From the NCBI GenBank assembly GCA_025464345.1, contig JAODGP010000008.1:1-19399 (forward strand): 19,399 nt of DNA, written 5' to 3'. Of this stretch, positions 15,580 through 19,399 are shown piece after piece (positions within the stretch are counted from its first letter, which is position 1; each line of letters opens with the position of its first letter). The translations under genes were made by a program, and so were the position numbers. The notes beneath the pieces were generated by a model. The model ran no database searches. It was not told the DNA's origin and saw only the letters and a list, made by a program, of their open reading frames with translations. The DNA is from Methanosarcinales archaeon. Its GTDB lineage: Archaea; Halobacteriota; Syntropharchaeia; Alkanophagales; Methanospirareceae.

Positions 15580-15636
15580 ACGTCCGGGTGCGTGCTGCCT
15601 CGCAGGCATTCAGATACACTCGAAACGTTAGACGAA

Positions 15637-17007
15637 ATGCCAGAGCACACGATACCAACGCACATCTTCCGTGCATACGATATAAGGGGCATATACAACG
15701 AGGACCTGTATCCCGAGACGATGCTGAGGATAGGCTACGCTATCGGCACATATGCACGTGAGCGCGATATGAGGAGCGTAGTTGTCGGTAACGACATACG
15801 TGCTTCCTCTGTATTGCTATCGAACGCACTCATATCCGGGCTGTTATATTCCGGCATTGACGTCGCGAACGTGGGCACCACCTCTTTCGGCGTTTGCGCA
15901 TTCTCTGGCTGGATGCTCAGGAAGGACATCATCGCATACGTAACGGCATCGCATCTGCCACCCGAATGGAACGGCTTGAAATTATACACAGGAGACGGAA
16001 TCGGATTCTCCGCAGAAGAGAACGAACGGATAAGAGATATTGCACTGGAAAATCCGGAGCCATCAACATCAACGGGGCACTATCACGAACTGAACATGAG
16101 CGACGAATACGTGGAATACCTCGCAAGGAGGTTCGAGCACGATCAATACAGAGCGCTGAGAATAGCTGTTGATTGCGGTAACGGTAGCATGGGTCTGGTT
16201 GCTCCGGAAGTGATGAACCGTGTGCAGCTCCGTGCTGACATGCTCTTCTCAGACCCCGACCCTTCGTTCCCTAACAGACCGTCAGAACCCACAGAGTCCA
16301 GCCTTGGCACGCTTAAAACTGAGGTAACGCGTAATAACCTCGATTTCGGCGCAGCGTTCGATGGCGATGGCGACCGTGTGGTGATTGTTGATGACCGTGG
16401 CAGGGTGCTGAGTGCGGACCAGTGTGGCACGATACTGGGCAAGGCGCTCTTGAAGCAGCGCGAGGGACCCGTTCTGGCTAACGTTGAATGTTCCATGCTC
16501 ATCGAACGAGAGCTGAAGTGCAGGATAGAACGAATCCCTGTGGGTCACACGTTCCTGACGAAATATGCGAATCAGAATAAAGCAGTTCTCGGCATAGAAT
16601 CCAGCGGGCATTACGTCATACCCCACATATTCCCGTTTGATGATGCGATGATTGTCCCGCTGATAATCGCTCAAATCATCACGAGTACCGGTAAACGGCT
16701 ATCAGAACTGGTGGATGAGCTGCCATCGTATCCAAAGGAGCGGAGGAACGTGAGTTGCAGTGATGAAATCAAGTTCCGGGTGATTGATTCGCTCGCTGCC
16801 AAGCTGAGTGGCGAATATAAGCTTAACACGATGGACGGCATAAGGATAGACCTGGATGATGGCTGGGCACTTATAAGGGCTTCCAATACATCACCGCTGA
16901 TACGTGTGACCGTGGAGGGCGTAACAGAGCGTGCGAAGCGTGAGCTGATGGATAAGTTCCTCATGCATGTGGAAGAAGCGATAGAAGCACATCTCAAATC
17001 CGGATAA
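15637..17007 (+). CDS. Phosphomannomutase/phosphoglucomutase family phosphohexomutase
   Basis: The enzyme moves phosphate between C1 and C6 of a hexose through a phosphoserine. All four active-site loops are present: the phosphoserine loop TASHLPPEWNG with S105, the metal loop FDGDGDR (D242, D244, D246), the sugar-specificity loop GIESSGHY (E321, S323), and the phosphate loop RASNTSPLIRV (415-425). The product would feed sugar nucleotides for glycans, or glycogen turnover. Mannose, glucose and glucosamine specificity cannot be separated by eye. At 456 residues it is of normal length. The start is uncertain: the ATG at 15637 opens the conserved FRAYDIRG region, while a GTG at 15592 would add 15 residues. 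No Shine-Dalgarno is clear for either. The 3' end overlaps truA by 14 bases. Confidence 0.92.
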   Translation: MPEHTIPTHIFRAYDIRGIYNEDLYPETMLRIGYAIGTYARERDMRSVVVGNDIRASSVLLSNALISGLLYSGIDVANVGTTSFGVCAFSGWMLRKDIIAYVTASHLPPEWNGLKLYTGDGIGFSAEENERIRDIALENPEPSTSTGHYHELNMSDEYVEYLARRFEHDQYRALRIAVDCGNGSMGLVAPEVMNRVQLRADMLFSDPDPSFPNRPSEPTESSLGTLKTEVTRNNLDFGAAFDGDGDRVVIVDDRGRVLSADQCGTILGKALLKQREGPVLANVECSMLIERELKCRIERIPVGHTFLTKYANQNKAVLGIESSGHYVIPHIFPFDDAMIVPLIIAQIITSTGKRLSELVDELPSYPKERRNVSCSDEIKFRVIDSLAAKLSGEYKLNTMDGIRIDLDDGWALIRASNTSPLIRVTVEGVTERAKRELMDKFLMHVEEAIEAHLKSG

Positions 17008-17797
17008 GCTCCTGTAAGACACGTGCAATCGTGGCATGGAAGCATAAATCATGCTTCAATCGCTCCTCTATACGGTTCATGACATATTCATCCAGCACAA
17101 ATCCAGGCTCTTCATTATAGACCACATCCCACAATACGAGTCCGTGAGCCGGTGCAGGTGCTATCCCCTCCTCATGCCTGAGCTCCAGTAGCGATTTCAA
17201 CCACATCATGTCCCTCTCTCCACGTCCAACCATGCATAGAGCGGATACGAGCTTACGCACCATCTTACGGAGAAAGCTGTTCGCCTCAACATCGAATATG
17301 ATGAACGGGTCTTCGATTCTGACCTCCATATGCATGATTTCTCGTATGTACGAGCTCGCCTCATGCCTCTGTGCGAAATTATAGAAATTGTGTACGCCTA
17401 TGAGCAGTTCTGATGCTTCCTGCATCCGTGATAAATCCAGATCCTCATGTGGATAGAGGAAATACCGGTATTTTCGTGATACTGCATCTCGCCGTGCATC
17501 GAATTCCGGACGGGGTCTCGCAATTGCATAGACCCATATATCATCTGGTAACATGCCGTTTATCATTCGCGGCGTTAAATCCGGGCGTGAGGTCTCGAAT
17601 GAGACGACCTGTGCGAGCGCGTGAACGCCCTTATCCGTCCTCCCGGCGGCGGAATAGCACGCAGAACGCCTGTCTTCGAACAGACCGATGCGCTGAAAAG
17701 CCCTGAAGAGCTCGCTCTCTATCGTCGCAACATCAGGCTGGATTTGAAACCCGTGATAGTTTGTTCCAAGATAACCGAGCTTCAGTGCCACACGCAT
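16994..17797 (-). CDS. truA: tRNA pseudouridine synthase TruA
   Basis: TruA makes pseudouridine in the tRNA anticodon stem-loop (positions 38-40 in the classical enzyme). The 267-residue protein opens with the family strand MRVALKLGYLGTNYHGFQ and carries the catalytic aspartate D55 in AGRTDKGVHALAQ. Later motifs include RYRYFLY-type and NSFLRKMVRKLV, both typical. Starts at 17806 (GTG), 17803 (ATG) and 17797 (ATG) are in frame. I prefer 17797, which begins exactly at the conserved strand and has a gtgat Shine-Dalgarno-like element just upstream. The gene lies inside the end of proB by 65 bases in another frame, so its translation is probably coupled to proB. Confidence 0.94.
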   Translation of the reverse strand: MRVALKLGYLGTNYHGFQIQPDVATIESELFRAFQRIGLFEDRRSACYSAAGRTDKGVHALAQVVSFETSRPDLTPRMINGMLPDDIWVYAIARPRPEFDARRDAVSRKYRYFLYPHEDLDLSRMQEASELLIGVHNFYNFAQRHEASSYIREIMHMEVRIEDPFIIFDVEANSFLRKMVRKLVSALCMVGRGERDMMWLKSLLELRHEEGIAPAPAHGLVLWDVVYNEEPGFVLDEYVMNRIEERLKHDLCFHATIARVLQELIRI

Positions 17798-18905
17798 GTT
17801 CATCACTGTGTATCAGGTAGAGATTGCCACGATAAACCACCTCATCATAACCTTTACGACCGAGTATACGCTCGATGTCACCGGTGTGTGAACCTTTTAT
17901 CCGCTCTATCTCGGTGGATGAGTAACTGGAGATGCCCCTGGCGAATTCAATGCCATGCGTATCTGCGATGCTGACCGTGTCACCGGGCATAAAAGCCCCT
18001 TCTACACTTATGATACCGGATGGCAACAGGCTACCACCACGGAGCACTAAAGCTTCTTTTGCACCTTCGTCCACTATTATCCGCCCTTTCGGCGGTGATA
18101 TGAATAGAATCCAGCGTGCCCTGTCGTTCATCCTGCTCTTTGGTATGAACCTCGTCCCGACATGCTCGCCCTCTATGATACGGAGCAATATGTTCTCCTT
18201 TTCACCATTGGCAATGACCACGGGTATACCGGCGTTAACAGCGAGCTTCGCAGCCTCTATCTTCGTCTTCATGCCACCTACGCTCCTGCCATCGGCTGCT
18301 ATTCGCTCTATCTCGGGCGTTATATCCCGGACGACCGGTATGAGTTCCGCCTTCTTGCTCCTGCGTGGGTCATACGTGCATAAACCCTCGGTATCCGTGA
18401 GGATGACGAGCAGGTCGGCTTCGAGATTGGTTGCTACGAGCGCAGAGAGGTTGTCGTTATCCCCTACCTTTATCTCCTCCACCGCTGTGGTATCGTTCTC
18501 ATTTATCACCGGTATAACGCCCGATTTTAGCAGTGTGAGCAGTGTGTTCCTCAGGTTGAGATACCGTGCACGGCTGCGGAAATCATCGTGTGTGAGCAAT
18601 ACCTGTGCGATTGTCACGCCATGAGCTGAGAAATACCGGTCATACGTGTTCATGAGCACGTTCTGCCCGACTGCTGCGGTCGCCTGCAACAGCTTGACAT
18701 CCCTCGGTCTCTGTCTCAGGTTTAACTTACCCATGCCCGCACTGATAGCGCCTGAAGATACCAGTATGACCTCTTTACCTCGCCTCCTCAGTTCCACTAT
18801 CTGGCTCGTGAGCTTCGCCACCTTCTTTGAATCAAGCCTGTATCGCTCGTCCGTGAGGTTGCTCGTGCCTACCTTTACAACAATCCGCCTGGCTCTTATT
18901 ATCAT
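17733..18905 (-). CDS. proB: Glutamate 5-kinase with PUA domain
   Basis: ProB phosphorylates glutamate to gamma-glutamyl phosphate, the first and feedback-controlled step of proline synthesis. The amino acid kinase domain shows VVKVGTSNLTD, VSSGAISAGMG, INENDTTAVEEIKVGDNDNLSA and the K-x-x-A loop GGMKTKIEAAKLA. A PUA domain follows from about 275 to 355 (GRIIVDEGAKEALVLRGGSL). At 390 residues it is longer than usual because, after the normal terminal stretch YRGNLYL, it runs a further 26 residues into truA. In the neighbouring frame a TGA lies exactly where the usual end would be. proA is not next to it. The ATG at 18905 is about 29 bases from a TATA box, so the message is probably leaderless. 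Confidence 0.95.
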   Translation of the reverse strand: MIIRARRIVVKVGTSNLTDERYRLDSKKVAKLTSQIVELRRRGKEVILVSSGAISAGMGKLNLRQRPRDVKLLQATAAVGQNVLMNTYDRYFSAHGVTIAQVLLTHDDFRSRARYLNLRNTLLTLLKSGVIPVINENDTTAVEEIKVGDNDNLSALVATNLEADLLVILTDTEGLCTYDPRRSKKAELIPVVRDITPEIERIAADGRSVGGMKTKIEAAKLAVNAGIPVVIANGEKENILLRIIEGEHVGTRFIPKSRMNDRARWILFISPPKGRIIVDEGAKEALVLRGGSLLPSGIISVEGAFMPGDTVSIADTHGIEFARGISSYSSTEIERIKGSHTGDIERILGRKGYDEVVYRGNLYLIHSDEHACGTEARLSWNKLSRVSNPA

Positions 18906-18930
18906 AGCCGTGCACGCAGAAATGATCTGG

Positions 18931-18938
18931 TTTATATA
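18931..18938 (-). promoter_or_regulatory. TATA box of proB-truA
   Basis: TATATAAA on the minus strand lies about 29 bases before the proB ATG, the spacing of a leaderless archaeal transcript. A second A/T box at 18950-18957 is further out and less well placed. Confidence 0.5.
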
Positions 18939-18969
18939 TGCACTTCACCCTTTATAAAGTTCGAATTCC

Positions 18970-19199
18970 TTACACGCTTCCATATCCCTTCGCCCAGCTC
19001 GCATACTTCTTAAGGTCTTTCACCGCACCGGATTTAAGCGATTTCTCAAAATCTTCAATTGTCAGTTCACGAGTCTTTAATTTTTCTATTCGAAAAACTA
19101 ACCCAGAGTACTGACTTCAGGTTCTTCCCTCAAGACCTTATACCTTTTTATATCCCCCGTAACTTCGATAATTAATGTTAAAAATTCAAATAAAGGTAT
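18970..19199 (-). pseudogene. Frameshifted small protein gene remnant
   Basis: Two minus-strand frames join into one plausible small protein. The first runs from about 19199 with PLFEFLTLIIEVTGDIKRY and KVLREEPEVSTLG, then meets a TAG at 19098-19100. The second takes over with LVFRIEKLKTRELTIEDFE and continues through KSLKSGAVKDLKKYASWAKG to a TAA at 18970-18972. One inserted base near 19100 would restore a product of about 75 residues. No ATG opens the first frame; an ATA at 19197-19199 sits where a start would be expected, with a TTG at 19131-19133 as the only internal option. The family is not recognised. It may be a decayed gene or a sequencing error. It occupies most of the 312-base stretch between proB and the right-edge gene. 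Confidence 0.5.
19146..19153 (+). promoter_or_regulatory. TATA box for the right-edge secreted protein
   Basis: TTTTATAT lies 65-72 bases before the ATG at 19218. It would start transcription near 19175-19180 and leave a leader of about 40 bases ending in the ribosome binding site aaggggg. Confidence 0.4.
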
Positions 19200-19217
19200 G
19201 CTGAAGGGGGGCTGAAA

Positions 19218-19399
19218 ATGTATAGACCTTTGATGATACTGGCTGTGACAGCGCTAATCCTGGCTGTGCCTGCTGTGAGTGCGGTGAGTCAGACGTGGTA
19301 TTTCACGAAGGCTGCAAATACTACAGTAGGTGCGCCTTATGCAAATGATAGTTGGATTCATGATAAAGACCTCGTAATGAATAAAACAAAACCTGCAGA
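19218..19399 (+). CDS. Secreted protein, N-terminal part (cut by window edge)
   Basis: The ATG at 19218 follows a strong Shine-Dalgarno (gaagggggg, 19204-19211). The 60 visible residues begin with a classic signal peptide: MYRPLMILAVTALILAVPAV, then SAVSQ with a probable cleavage site after the Ala of VSA. The mature start contains TWYFTKAANTTVGAPY and is rich in Thr, Asn and Trp, as in surface or S-layer-like archaeal proteins. The rest lies beyond the window, so no family is assigned. Confidence 0.75.
   Translation, partial: MYRPLMILAVTALILAVPAVSAVSQTWYFTKAANTTVGAPYANDSWIHDKDLVMNKTKPA

Noticed and set aside
17932..18624. 230-codon plus-strand frame inside proB
   Set aside because: Ser/Pro/Phe-rich mirror of the proB coding strand.
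1..19399. CRISPR array, tRNA, rRNA or insertion sequence
   Set aside because: I looked for regularly spaced repeats, tRNA cloverleaf elements and transposase genes with terminal repeats and saw none.

Overview
The window is an archaeal chromosome segment, most likely euryarchaeal. The evidence is a type II 3-dehydroquinate synthase, a class I CCA-adding enzyme, archaeal-type ribosomal protein L6, an A-type ATP synthase subunit D, archaeal SRP54, a CDP-alcohol phosphotransferase of the archaeal lipid type, and TATA/BRE promoters placed so that several genes would be leaderless. Base composition is moderate. A methanogen or ANME-like lineage would fit, but nothing here fixes the genus. Genes are packed very tightly, and all three convergent pairs overlap at their 3' ends.

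Layout. 1-90: a leftward promoter whose gene lies mostly outside the window. 91-837 (-): a Cas6-like RAMP endoribonuclease with no other cas gene or CRISPR array in view. 838-995: a divergent intergenic region with two hairpins. 996-2912 (+): a short SMC-like ATPase whose C-terminal head carries Smc5/6-type signatures. 2999-5511 (+): aroB' (aromatic amino acids without the classical DAHP route) and cca (tRNA 3' end). 5506-6726 (-): hisD. 6795-9961 (+): a tight rpl6, atpD, srp54, CDP-alcohol phosphotransferase operon, whose first two members normally sit in other clusters. 9918-11066 (-): a PLP aminotransferase. 11221-11973 (+): a TauE/SafE permease. 12067-12591 (+): an anchored or exported protein of unknown function. 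12691-14963 (+): enolase overlapping a CobD-like decarboxylase. 15043-17007 (+): a pRiA4b ORF-3-like protein with an added zinc-binding tail, then a phosphohexomutase. 16994-18905 (-): proB and truA, which overlap in different frames. 18906-19217: proB promoter, a frameshifted small gene remnant (-) and a promoter for a secreted protein that runs off the right edge.

Most genes are housekeeping: amino acid and cofactor synthesis, tRNA processing, protein targeting, energy and lipid synthesis. The unusual part is the left end. There an Smc6-flavoured, apparently hinge-less ATPase is divergently paired with an orphan Cas6-like RNA endonuclease across a hairpin-bearing intergenic region. Whether they work together is inference; the head signatures of the SMC-like protein are directly visible.
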